Below, piece by piece: positions 46,958 through 56,937 of a stretch of DNA of 64,000 nt (position 1 is its first letter; each line of letters opens with the position of its first letter). The DNA comes from Owenia fusiformis. Its lineage: Eukaryota > Annelida > Polychaeta > Sabellida > Oweniidae. The stretch is from positions 33,926,572-33,990,571 of the forward strand of contig CAIIXF020000012.1 in assembly GCA_903813345.2 (NCBI GenBank). Direction: 5' to 3'. The notes beneath the pieces were generated by a model that did not search any database, was not told the origin of the DNA, and saw nothing but the letters and a program-made list of their open reading frames with translations. A program made the translations under genes and the position numbers.

Positions 46958-47464
46958 AAACCATAATGCAGGCAACGTATTTTTTATAACTCTAACGGGC
47001 AGAGTGGGGGGGGGGGGGTCAGCTGCTTTTAAAATTGAAACTGAACAATTACAGTATTACTTCAACTTGAACTATTGAACCTCTGCACTTTCCAGAATGA
47101 TATAGCATAAACGGGATTCATAAAAGTGTTACTTAACAAAACATAATGAATGAATGATCAATGATCAGTGACCTTAATGGCCACATGCTAACCATCACAC
47201 CAATACTTTCTTAATATAAAGTAGCACTCGACAAGAGGTAAAAAATCGCATTTACCTTATCAACTGTACAAAGGATACTAGAACTGTGAATAAATATTTT
47301 AAAATAAAATCTAAAAAGTATACTTGAACATGTTCGTTGAATATCACTTAAGTCATGAAAATCGATAGATTTTGAAATTAAATTGTTGCGTTGTTTTACC
47401 TCTCATGAATTTCAATTACACAGACAATTTACTGTGAAGTTGACAACGTACAGTTCTGATTTTA
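46958..47464. other. Intergenic, no gene recognised
   Basis: AT-rich with a run of nine or more G near 47007. A GTTGACAACGTACAG word at about 47440 resembles the ends of the inverted repeat that follows. No frame of interest. Confidence 0.4.
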
Positions 47465-47850
47465 TATGCCCATTTCTGAATATTTATTAAATCTTCGCCT
47501 ATCCTAAATTGTGTAGTTTAGAGAAACATATTCTCAAAAATATAATCGACACTCTTAGAAGCCAGGGGGGAAAATGGTCGAAGAAAATGTGAAAAAAATT
47601 CCAACCAATCAATTACATGGGTAGATTTACCACGAAAAATCGAGTACTGGTCCAGAATCTTTTAACGAAATTAGAAAATTAAAGGTCTAGAGAATACGAC
47701 GTGAAATCCATTATGTAGTCCTCAGATTAATTTTTTAAAATCTACAACAAACCTACATCATAGTTTTTGCTTCAAATCAGTTAACATTGACAACGTACAT
47801 CTAAAGTGTACGGCGGTATTTTTGTCACTGTACGTTGTCGATGGTTAACC
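47465..47850. repeat. Right arm of large inverted repeat (partner 41764-42126)
   Basis: Contains CCTAAATTGTGTAGTTTAG, ATAATCGACACTCTTAGAAG and TGTCACTGTACGTTGTCGAT, the inverse of the corresponding words at 41764-42126. Pairing is patchy. Together the arms may be termini of an old large transposon or a foldback. Confidence 0.55.
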
Positions 47851-47987
47851 AGGTATTTAAGTAGTAAACTAATTGGACATATTACTTTCTATTGAACATG
47901 GTAATATTGGGTAATCCGATAACTGATAAGTCAAAAATATCCAAAATCGTTTACAAATAACAATAAATAGTCATATTTTAAAATTTT

Positions 47988-47991
47988 CCAG
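47988..47991 (+). promoter_or_regulatory. Putative 3' splice acceptor (CCAG) before LRR exon, copy 2
   Basis: TTTTCCAG followed by AATGTGATG, as in copy 1. The upstream 50 bases (ACAAATAACAATAA...) are also shared with copy 1 and then similarity is lost, which suggests that the intron 3' end was part of the duplicated unit. Confidence 0.45.
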
Positions 47992-47997
47992 AATGTG

Positions 47998-50900
47998 ATG
48001 TTGAAGTCACTGGTGATGATAATCCTACACCAAGCGATCATTCCCCCTACGGCCGATGGTGTTGTGTTAAACTTGGCTCGGAGAAAACTAACCAATGTAA
48101 CAGCAGACATGTTCAACTCTAGCATAACCACTTTATTGCTCCATATGAATAACATAGCAGAGATAGAGCATGGGACGTTTTCTGGTTTGCAATCATTGGA
48201 AGAGTTAAACTTGTCTGAAAATAAACTGGCAATATTGACACATGGTATGTTTGGTAATCTTAAATCACTAACATTTCTGTTTCTATCTGATAATGCTATA
48301 TCTCAAATAGAAAGAGATACCTTTTCTGGTTTGCAATCATTGGAACAATTAGACTTGTCCTACAATAGACTCAAAATATTGACACCTGGTATGTTTGGTA
48401 ATCTTACATTACTAAGAATCCTGGGTCTATCTCATAATTATATATCTACAATAGAGGCAGATACATTTTCTGGTTTGCAGTCATTGGAACAATTAGACTT
48501 GTCTTACAATAGACTCAAAATATTGACACCTGGTATGTTTGGTAATCTTACATTACTAACAAGGCTGGTTCTATCTCATAATTATATTTATGTAATAGAA
48601 ACAGATACATTTTCTGGTTTGCAGTCATTGGAACAATTAATTTTGTCTTTCAATAGAATTTCAAGATTGACACATGGTATGTTTGGTAATCTTACATTAC
48701 TAACAAGGCTGGGTCTAATTGCTAATGTTATCTCTCAAATAGAATCGGACACCTTTTCTGATTTGCAATCATTGGAAAAGTTATATTTGTCTAAAAATAG
48801 ACTGACAATATTGACAACGGGCATGTTTAGCAATCTGACATCACTGGTAGAACTTTGGCTTCGCAGCAATGAAATAGATAAGTTAGAATCTGATACCTTT
48901 TCTGGTTTGCAATCATTGGAAAAGTTATACCTGTATGATAATAAACTTACAATATTGACAACGGGCATGTTTAGCAATCTAACATCACTGGTAGAACTTT
49001 GGCTACACACCAACGAAATAGATAAGTTAGAATCTGATACCTTTTCTGGTTTGCAATCATTGGAACGATTATACTTGTTAAACAATAAACTGACAATATT
49101 GACACATGGTATGTTTGATAATCTTGCATCACTGGCAGAGCTGTCTCTAACTAGTAATGATATATTCCAAATAGAATCCAATGCTTTTTCTGGTTTGAAA
49201 TCATTGGAAAAGTTATACTTGAATGGAAACAAACTTTCAATATTGACAACGGGCATGTTTAGCAATCTAACATCACTGGTAGAACTTTGGCTACGCAGCA
49301 ACGAAATAGATAAGTTAGAATCTGATACCTTTTCTGATTTGCAATCATTGGAAACGTTGATCTTGAATGACAATAAACTGACAATATTGACAACTGGTAT
49401 GTTTGGTAATCTTACATCACTGAAAAAGCTGTCACTGGATAGTAACAATATATCTCAAATAGAATCGGATTTCTTTTCTGGTTTGCAATCATTGGAAGAA
49501 TTAGACTTGTCTTACAATAATCTTGAACATCTTCCGGCCGACATATGCCAAGGCATGTCAAATATTAATGAATTAACCCTGATTGGAAATAATATAACGT
49601 CTGTGTCAGATGAATACATCAATAATATAACTGCAATAAGGGACAATGACCTATGCTCAAGGAACATAGAGACCACCTCTTCATCTACCATTTTCCCAAC
49701 AGAAGACATCACTGTACCATCTACACAATTGTACATTCAAACAGCGGAAGTATCCATTCAATCAACAATAGCATCGATTCAACCATCACAAAAATCCATA
49801 AAACCAACACATGCATCTTATCAACAAACAGAGGCATCCATTCAACCAACACAGGCATCCGCTCAATTAACACAATCATCCATTCAACCAGCACATGCAT
49901 CTAATCAACCAACACAAGCATCCACTCAACCAACACAGGCATCCATTCAACCAACACAAGCATCCACTCAACCAACACAGGAATCTCCTCAACCAACAGA
50001 GGCATCTTCCCAACCAACACAGGCATCCATTCAACCAACACAGGCATCTGCTCAACCAACACATACATCCAATCAACCAACAGAGGCATCCGCTCAATTA
50101 ACACAATCATCCATTCAACCAGCACATGCATCCAATCAACCAACACAAGCATCCACTCAACCAACACAGGCATCCATTCAACCAGCACATGCATCCAATC
50201 AACCAACACAAGCATCCACTCAACCAACACAAGCATCCACTCAACCAACACAGGAATCTCCTCAACCAACAGAGGCATCTTCCCAACCAACACAGGCATC
50301 CATTCAACCAACACAGGCATCTGCTCAACCAACACATACATTCAATCAACCAACACAGGCATCCGCTCAATTAACACAATCATCCATTCAACCAACACAG
50401 GCATCTCCTCAACCAACACAAGCATCCACTCAACCAGCACAGATATCTCCTCAACCAATACAAGCATCCATTCCACCAACGGGGGCATCTGCTCAACCAC
50501 CACATGCATCCAATCAACCAACACTGGCATCCGTTCAACCAACACAGACATCCAATCAACCCACACAGGCATCCGTTCAATCAACACAATCATCCATTCA
50601 ACCAACAAAGGCATCCAATCAACCAACACAGGTATCCACTCAACCAAAACATGCATCCAATCAACCATCACAGGCATCAATTAAACCAACACAGGCACTC
50701 GCTCAACCGACACAGTCATCTAATCAACCAACGCAGGCATCCACTCAACCAACACAGGCATCCATTCAACCAACACAGCCATTCTCTGAGACAACAGGGT
50801 CATATTTAGTATCTTCCCTATCACATGATAATTCCATAATCATTGGCTTAGCTTGTGGGATTCCAGCGTTAGGTGTAATTATCATTATTCTTTTATGTAT

Positions 50901-51021
50901 CGTATTCTACCTTCTGAAAACAAGACAATCAAATACGTCTGTTCGAACAAGTGAAAGAACCGGAGATAAAACATGGGCGGAATCAGATGAAGAATTGAAA
51001 CATGAATATCTGTTTATGTAA
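47998..51021 (+). CDS. LRR receptor with mucin-like heptad stalk, TM helix and YxxM-type tail (copy 2)
   Basis: An open frame of about 1007 residues with the same plan as the gene at 3361-7167. The first 35 residues are almost identical (MLKSLVMIILHQAII...). Then come about 21 LRRs in 10 double units, with motifs such as TFSGLQSLEKLYL and MFSNLTSLVELWL; an end cap with DICQG and NDLC; about 50 Pro/Thr/Gln/Ser heptads; a TM segment containing IIIGLACGIPALGVIIIIL; and a tail ending HEYLFM. Compared with copy 1 it lacks six LRR double units, and its middle LRRs carry a distinct SNEIDKLESDTF type. The tail tyrosine found in copy 1 at NMYAKS is replaced by Trp (KTWAES), while the terminal YLFM is kept. 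No stops or frameshifts, so it is probably functional. Confidence 0.85.
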   Translation: MLKSLVMIILHQAIIPPTADGVVLNLARRKLTNVTADMFNSSITTLLLHMNNIAEIEHGTFSGLQSLEELNLSENKLAILTHGMFGNLKSLTFLFLSDNAISQIERDTFSGLQSLEQLDLSYNRLKILTPGMFGNLTLLRILGLSHNYISTIEADTFSGLQSLEQLDLSYNRLKILTPGMFGNLTLLTRLVLSHNYIYVIETDTFSGLQSLEQLILSFNRISRLTHGMFGNLTLLTRLGLIANVISQIESDTFSDLQSLEKLYLSKNRLTILTTGMFSNLTSLVELWLRSNEIDKLESDTFSGLQSLEKLYLYDNKLTILTTGMFSNLTSLVELWLHTNEIDKLESDTFSGLQSLERLYLLNNKLTILTHGMFDNLASLAELSLTSNDIFQIESNAFSGLKSLEKLYLNGNKLSILTTGMFSNLTSLVELWLRSNEIDKLESDTFSDLQSLETLILNDNKLTILTTGMFGNLTSLKKLSLDSNNISQIESDFFSGLQSLEELDLSYNNLEHLPADICQGMSNINELTLIGNNITSVSDEYINNITAIRDNDLCSRNIETTSSSTIFPTEDITVPSTQLYIQTAEVSIQSTIASIQPSQKSIKPTHASYQQTEASIQPTQASAQLTQSSIQPAHASNQPTQASTQPTQASIQPTQASTQPTQESPQPTEASSQPTQASIQPTQASAQPTHTSNQPTEASAQLTQSSIQPAHASNQPTQASTQPTQASIQPAHASNQPTQASTQPTQASTQPTQESPQPTEASSQPTQASIQPTQASAQPTHTFNQPTQASAQLTQSSIQPTQASPQPTQASTQPAQISPQPIQASIPPTGASAQPPHASNQPTLASVQPTQTSNQPTQASVQSTQSSIQPTKASNQPTQVSTQPKHASNQPSQASIKPTQALAQPTQSSNQPTQASTQPTQASIQPTQPFSETTGSYLVSSLSHDNSIIIGLACGIPALGVIIIILLCIVFYLLKTRQSNTSVRTSERTGDKTWAESDEELKHEYLFM
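49745..50790 (+). repeat. 21-bp coding tandem repeat (PTQ heptads) with a 231-bp higher-order unit
   Basis: About 50 heptads of the form xQPTQAS. A block of 11 heptads that starts QLTQSSIQPAHAS and includes TQESPQPTEAS recurs near 49865 and 50096, with a partial third copy. The higher-order unit differs from that of copy 1 (252 bp), so each array was rearranged after the gene duplication. Confidence 0.9.
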
Positions 51022-51255
51022 CTCATTTCCAAAGCTTTGTATAAATTGCTTTTACGATCGTATATGACGCTATTTTATTTGTATTACTCACTTCACAGTT
51101 CGCCACCAATAACACAATTTTATCTCTTCTGGTATCAGGTTGTTTTCTCTAAACCAGTTGGGACTCTAGGTTTTCAGAAATTGTTTAAAATTGACATTTT
51201 ATCCATGGTGCAGTCAAGATTTCCACCAAAGTTGTATTGTTCAAAGAAGCACGTA
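51022..51255 (+). other. 3' UTR of LRR copy 2, shared with copy 1
   Basis: Matches 7168-7290 except for about 115 extra bases between CCACCAATAA and AAGATTTCCACCAAAG. Short AAGATTTC(T/C)ACC words at the junction would allow deletion in copy 1 by slippage. Confidence 0.6.
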
Positions 51256-52441
51256 ATATAAGGATATACCAGTGTAACCCTTACGACAATGGTGACATAT
51301 TTTTAAATTACAGAAATAGAAAATTTACACTTCTATGAAAAGCTCGTTTGTTAACTTCACGTTTGACAAGTGTTCTGTATTAAATATCAAGGACGCAGAA
51401 TGACGATATATGACGCTTTACGACATAGTAATCCATAGCAACTAAGATATTCTCATTTTCAATGTTGTTTTATCATGACGTCATATAACACTTTTGTTAA
51501 TGGGTTCTCAGAATATGATACCGTTATCTGTGACGTCAGTGACATATTGCCCCATCAACAAATAAACAAACAAATGAAACAAATAAACAAACAAATGAAC
51601 TGTACGTCATCAATTTTTCCAAATAATTCGGTAATTTTTTGTATATTTTCGATTCCAGTTTCGTGTCCGTTTCTTTCGTTTATCCCAGCAGTATATGTGT
51701 ATGTGCCCATGTATTACGAACACGACAAATCTAATTTGTAACTTGCTTCTTCGCTACAGTCTGTATGAGTTTTCATTAAGTTATAGTCTATAGCCTATGT
51801 ATTGACCAGGGGTATTTAATATCAAAGGCAACTGTAAAATACAGTATTCTATTTTGGAATTTCTATAATTCATGTATACACTTATTTCATGAACAACGGA
51901 CACTTAAAGTCCGTGCATGAACATTCATTTATATGTATTTCTATTGAAATCATTACCTTGTTTCGTTTTTCCTTTCTGTCAAAACAAATACCATCAAACA
52001 TGTCAAACAAGCCATTCAAACCGTTGTTCAATTTATGTTATTATTTTATATTTTTTATAATAATTATAGTTACCAGTTAAAAATATTTTCCCAGTGAGTA
52101 TTAACGACCATGTTCGGACATGCCGGATACAATGCGAAAAACGTCCATGGCCGTTCACAAAAACACATTATTCGTGAACTACATTCAGTAGACGTATCTT
52201 GGTCAAATCCGACAGCTTTACATAAGTGGGGACCTCGGGGTGAGGAATGCACGGGGAATGTACAACCCCATCCGAAAATCATCAAAAAGCACGCATGCGA
52301 GTGAAATGATTCATGCCTGATCTGTGAGGTTATACTTGTGAAGGCAGTTCATTAAGACAGGACATGTTGAGTTTTCACAATTGTTAACCTCAAATGTATC
52401 TAGTGGTAAACGAGTTTTTACGTTTTGATACAATCACTATA
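51256..52441. other. Intergenic with one weak candidate frame
   Basis: Mostly AT-rich. At 52110-52304 a 64-codon + strand frame starts with ATG soon after TTTTCCCAG and is clearly GC-richer than its surroundings. The product is polar with no recognisable domain. It could be an exon fragment, but I do not call it as a gene. Confidence 0.35.
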
Positions 52442-52694
52442 CAGGGTGACCCTAAAGTTTGGGACACCCCTCTCTACGTACACAGACATATACCGTTGTC
52501 TCCATAGTAGGTGTCATATATCATTTTTAGCATATACAAAGTAAAATTGGTTTATTGGTTCAACTAACAAATGGGAAAAACTAACAGGCATTTCAAAATT
52601 GAAGCTTCAAAATGATATATGATACATACTATGGAGACATAGTCTGCCTTGTGTAGGGGTTGGGTGTCCCATACTTTTTGGAGTGATCTACCTG
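52442..52694. mobile_element. CAGGGTGACCC-ended palindromic MITE, copy 2
   Basis: Starts CAGGGTGACCCTAAAGTTTG after TA and ends with GGAGTGATCTACCTG, an eroded inverse. It is the counterpart of 10020-10254 in the other duplicated segment, with the same flanks (GTAAACGAGTTTTTACG and GTGTGTAGACG). Confidence 0.75.
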
Positions 52695-53405
52695 GAGTGT
52701 GTATTGTATGGTGTGTAGACGGATTTAGAATTTATACGTTTTGAAAGAACTTTTACATTCATATAAACCATTTAACCAATTGCATGTAAATATTAAGTTT
52801 TTCAATATATTTTTTTTTCAAGTGATGTGACAATGTGTCTCTTTTATTAAGGTATTGTACACTGTATATATATATTGCTTGTTACAACTTTGTTTGCTTT
52901 TATATGAAAATATAAAATTGTTTATATGTACTAGTGCTACTATCTTGTTTGTTCTTAGACATGTTAATTTTGTAGTAGCAAAATTTCTAAATCATGATCT
53001 TGCGGTTTTGGTTTATAATTTCTGAATCTTGTTCACGAGAACTTTCAGTTCATCTTTATTAAGATGAACCGGAAGTGAATTTTCGAGTCAAGTAAATGGT
53101 GATAAAGTTGTTTTTGTGAAGCGGGGAAGTCAAAACATTTCAACTATAAATCATGAGCATTTGAAGATCATTTAGAAGCATCTAAAATCAAATACACGGC
53201 AGAACTTTAAATAATTGAAATATTTCAACACCGACCTCAGAGTATCGTCGATCAAAAAATATTTTTTCTGAATTTGTCCGATGAAATATGGTATGCATAC
53301 TTTTGTTGATTGTTAAATTACAAAATAGCTAGGGTAAAGAATATGTCAAAGTCGTTTGATCTTGTCCCCAAACAAATATTTTGTTATTTTTATAGCCCAG
53401 AATTC
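52695..53405. other. Noncoding flank shared with 10255-11165
   Basis: Collinear with copy 1 from GTGTGTAGACGGATTTAGAA to CCCAGAATTCCTTTAA. The right limit of clear similarity is close to 53405, which marks the 3' edge of the segmental duplication. No gene. Confidence 0.65.
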
Positions 53406-53655
53406 CTTTAAATGTGTAAATTTTGGGTGTTGAGCTCACATGTAGTTTTCTTGTTGCTTAATTTTAAAATGCTTTTTGATATCGTGTAATATTTATTTCC
53501 CCGCCACAAGTCATGGCATATTATAATAGTCCCAAACTTTGTCGACGTTGTTTTGGCGGTTGGACGATGGCCGTAATAAGATATGAAAATATCATATTGA
53601 CCTAGGTATAAACCCATATTCAATCCCCGATCATAACATCAAACGATATATTTTA

Positions 53656-53880
53656 CAGGGTGTCAAATAAATATGTTCTCCCTCTGTAACTTTAAAATCC
53701 ACAAAATGCAAGCCTTTTTGTCTGAACGATATCTGAAATGTTCTTTAGCATATTAAAACTAGGCTCCATGGAGCAACTCTTCAAGTAGTTTCAGATAACT
53801 AGCTCAACTAGATGCACTTTTATGCACAAAAAATGATACTCTTGAAATTAAGGGACAGAACATATTTATTTGACACCCTG
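53656..53880. mobile_element. 225-bp MITE with CAGGGTGTCAAATAAATATG ends
   Basis: CAGGGTGTCAAATAAATATG at the left pairs with CATATTTATTTGACACCCTG at the right, with TA on both sides (53654-53655 and 53881-53882). The termini match almost perfectly over 22 bases. No coding capacity. Confidence 0.9.
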
Positions 53881-54622
53881 TACACTCTTAAGAGAATAAC
53901 CTGATAAATGATGACGCACGGTCAGCATAGGACAACATCTAACTTAGACGCAAGACAGTCGCGTGGAGGCTTTAGATGATCCTTTAGTTGCATTCTGATA
54001 CACGGACCTGAAGAAAGTCCGTGCCCAGAATTAGCGACGAGGAAATCCCATGAAATGAGGACCAAGTGATTAAACAGTTGAAGCGACGGTTATGTCCCCC
54101 ATTTGTGACAACGGTATCTGGCTTTACCGTTGTCAGACTATTCCGGTGTGAGCATAGGCTGACATTAATCTGAACTAGGAAAACAGGACTGTGGGTTGTC
54201 TGTAAGTGTAAACCTAACTTAAAACTTTTTGAGATGACAGTTGAATAACTCAAAATAATGAAAGTGATGGAATCTGATCTTGGGTGGAGTGTCTACAGTA
54301 AACCATTTGAACACATATAAAATACATGTACAAATGGCTAAGGTTTAAAGATATAACATTTTCGGTTTAGGATAGGTCTTGTATAAAATCATTCTTAAGC
54401 GTTCAAAGTGTAATTTTTCCATTGTCATTAATCGATTATAAAAAAACAGTCTCCATCATCTTCTACTCGAAGCCCAAAGCTTCTTTACCTCCATAGGCTA
54501 GGCGTTGCCGGGGGGAGGGGAGGGTGCGATAACCATAACCAATATAGAACCTTTAGACAGAAGATCGCACCCCCTGACCGAAAGCTGTCTACGTCCCTGA
54601 CCTGTTTTGCCAGAGCACACCG
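53881..54622. other. Intergenic, no gene recognised
   Basis: A minus-strand frame at 53984-54253 has no known domain. A GGGGGGAGGGGAGGG run lies near 54512. No repeat family was recognised. Confidence 0.35.
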
Positions 54623-54812
54623 TTATTTCTTCCTTCGAGACTCATTTTCAGTTTCTTCAGCACTGCACAAACGAAATCCAGTGCCCACACTGATTTCTTT
54701 AGAAATGATGACATCAGACAAAGAGCTTGAATTTTTCAATGATTTGGCATGAGAAAAATGCAGTTTCTCTTCTCTGCTCATTCTTGTTATGAAATCTCTA
54801 GGACGTCTTATA
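54623..54812 (-). CDS. Possible terminal exon or gene fragment, minus strand
   Basis: The minus-strand frame reads RRPRDFITRMSREEKLHF and continues with a Ser-rich stretch to SAEETENESRRKK and a stop at 54623. Charge and codon use look more coding than the surroundings. Its 5' side is cut by the palindromic element at 54813-54925, so the start is unknown. No family was recognised. It may be a host-gene exon or a fragment. Confidence 0.3.
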
Positions 54813-54925
54813 AAAGCTAAGTTCACACCAACGGCGCTTCGATGGCGCTTTAAAGCAGTGTGCAAAGCCGCTTTCCACGCCGCTTTAAAGCGCCATCAAA
54901 GCGCCGTTGGTGTGAACTTAGCTTT
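54813..54925. mobile_element. 113-bp near-perfect palindromic MITE
   Basis: AAAGCTAAGTTCACACCAAC and the following GCGC/GATGGCGCTTTAAAGC are mirrored by GCTTTAAAGCGCCATC... GTTGGTGTGAACTTAGCTTT, leaving only a loop of about 25 bases. The arms of about 44 bases differ at one or two positions, so a strong hairpin can form. TATA-like flanks make the TSD uncertain. Confidence 0.85.
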
Positions 54926-55063
54926 ACATACGTCCCAGATTCGAAAGATAACATTTATGACAACGTAAACTAGATATACGTATGTCTCGTGAACACGCAG
55001 CATCCCGAATGGGCATGTCCCCTTGTTCAGCCCTGTAAATAAGTAATTGTTTTATTGATCTAG

Positions 55064-55215
55064 GAGTGGTTGGTTCCGTCTAGACTGGAACGTGACAAAT
55101 TTGGCCTGTATAGCCTGTGTCCTTTTAGTTTTGGTTCTTGTATTGACGATACGCAAATGGCGATTCTTGGTGGCGTATCCGATTGACCCTGGTTCAGCAC
55201 ATACTCAAAAGACAA
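55064..55215 (+). CDS. Candidate internal exon encoding a transmembrane segment
   Basis: Preceded by TTTTATTGATCTAG (acceptor-like) and followed by CAA|GTAAGA (donor-like), this 152-bp block is open in one frame. It encodes a short extracellular-looking piece (SGWFRLDWNVT, with an NVT sequon), a hydrophobic helix CVLLVLVLVLTI, then the basic IRKWRF stop-transfer and a polar tail. This is the pattern of a type I receptor exon. The donor phase does not join in frame to the long frame that starts at 55820, so whether they belong together is unclear. No family was recognised. Confidence 0.35.
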
Positions 55216-55346
55216 GTAAGACACCCCAGAGTTTTTCAACAATATCATACTATTCAAACACAAAAAGTATTTTGCACGCTAATATTTAATATTTATTTAC
55301 CTTTCAGATTTTCCATTTTATTCAAAACAAATAAACTTAGTGAGTA

Positions 55347-55725
55347 TTAAAGAGAGAAACAGATATAGCAAGTAGGCTAAACAATTTTTTTTCAATTTTA
55401 GAATATCTTTGCCTCATGCCATTCTTTGTCATGTCTTTTTTCTAAAAATCACAAAAGTGCATAGTTTATTTCAGGAAAACTAAGGATTTTTACAATAATG
55501 TATTATTTTTCTATAAGAATGGTTACCATTCTTATTATTTCGGGAGAATTGAAACATTTTCACCCATTTTTGCACTTTGAATTATTAATAACTTGACCAG
55601 TTTATAACATATTGTGATTCTTTTGGGAGATATTGCATTTGATATTGTAAGGAATAGATTGGTAGGTCAATTATACATGTTGCTTATAATTTTGTCACCC
55701 CCTATAGATATGATTCAGCCTTTAA
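55347..55725. mobile_element. MITE with TTAAAG...AATCAGAT ends, copy 2 (inverted)
   Basis: TTAAAGAGAGAAACAGAT at the left and ATATGATTCAGCCTTTAA at the right. The interior is the inverse of 40196-40548, including ATAAGAATGGTTACCATTC. It lies between the candidate TM exon and the frame at 55820. Confidence 0.7.
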
Positions 55726-55819
55726 AACAACAAATGATCAAAATGGATGATATGCCTCGCACAAAATTGGATTATGTTTACACCTAGGTATACGTACATT
55801 CTAGCAGTATTATTTTTCA

Positions 55820-56937
55820 GATGATATACAACAATGTGGCGAACCACACCCGAAGATGCAGAAAAGAAAGAAGACTCCAGATGCTGAGAAAAAATGCAAT
55901 CGATATTCTTGATGAGATCATGAAGAACACGTTCAATAACTGGGAAGAAGTCAGCAAGATTCGTCGTCGTGACTGCACCAGCCTCTTTGCAGAATGTGCT
56001 CATTCACAGACTAACGACCATGGTGACGATGGTCCTTCTATTGACAACCAAAGGTAAAACAGCAAATCATTTAAAGAGATTATCAATCGTGAAAGAATTG
56101 GACCTACAATCGTCACTGATGATATCGCACATGGCAGAATTCACAAACTAAAACCAATTGATTTAAGTCTCAGTGCCGTGGTTAATGATAGAGAGAAACA
56201 CAAACAAGACAGACGTAAAGAGGAGAAAAATAAGGGTGAAACCATCGTAAATGAGAATGCCAATAATGATCTCTTTCCAAAAGCCGATGGCATTCATCCA
56301 TGTACTGCGGACGGGCGTATAGCGGAGCTGTTCGCTTTGCAGCGTAAGTTAGATGACAGAGAGAAAGTTGTTCAAAACGCAATTGCATTTGTAGGTTCTG
56401 TGAAGACACCACATCGATTCAGTCTGAGAAGATCACCTTGATTTGAAACGATGAAAGAAAGACGCAGACTCTGTACAAACAAGCCATCCAATTTTGAGAG
56501 ACAAGTGACATCATTTAAAATCAACGAGAAGACTGACGAGCACTCAGTTCTAAAACATGATGAAGATAGAACTCCAGATGCTAATGTTATGGTGAATGAT
56601 ACAATGGATGCAGTAATTCCCATTAACAAGACAAAGCAAGTCAGCGTTAAGCAACCACAGGATGGAGGTGTATCTATCATGGAAAGCCCAAACAGGGAGA
56701 GCGACCAGTACTTCAAAGAAAGGAAGAACTCGTTCAAAAAGAGATTAAAGAGAGTCATAGCACCTCTGAAGCCAACTAAGCTGATAAACGATTGCAAGAC
56801 ATTGAAGAACCGACTAAAGAGGGACAAGTCAGCAAAGAAACAAACAGAGCCAGCATGCTCCAGGGACGACCCGGACAGCCAGGCTGATTTTGGAGAGCTT
56901 TCCAGGAACAGTGTCCCATTCCCATGTGGCATGTGAG
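55820..56937 (+). pseudogene. Long coding-looking frame with two in-frame stops, unknown family
   Basis: Directly after ATTTTTCAG, one frame runs 372 codons to TGA at 56935-56937, broken only by TAA at 56055-56057 and TGA at 56439-56441. The product is very basic and polar (RRCRKERRLQMLRKNAI; then KHKQDRRKEEKNKGE; then KERKNSFKKRLKRVI) with short motifs such as DIAHGRIHKLKPIDLSLS. There is no transmembrane segment. CAAAG|GTAAAA at the first stop is also a plausible donor. The sequence after it stays coding-like in the same frame, which argues against a simple intron. It may be a young pseudogene, the intracellular part of the TM exon upstream, or transposon protein. I recognise no domain. Confidence 0.45.

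Noticed and set aside
48735-49448. 237-codon minus-strand frame
   Set aside because: It is antisense to the LRR double units of copy 2 and follows their 144-bp periodicity; no independent coding signal.
52110-52304. 64-codon frame after TTTTCCCAG, GC-richer than its surroundings
   Set aside because: Possible exon fragment, but no domain, partner exon or homologous copy in the other duplicated segment supports it.
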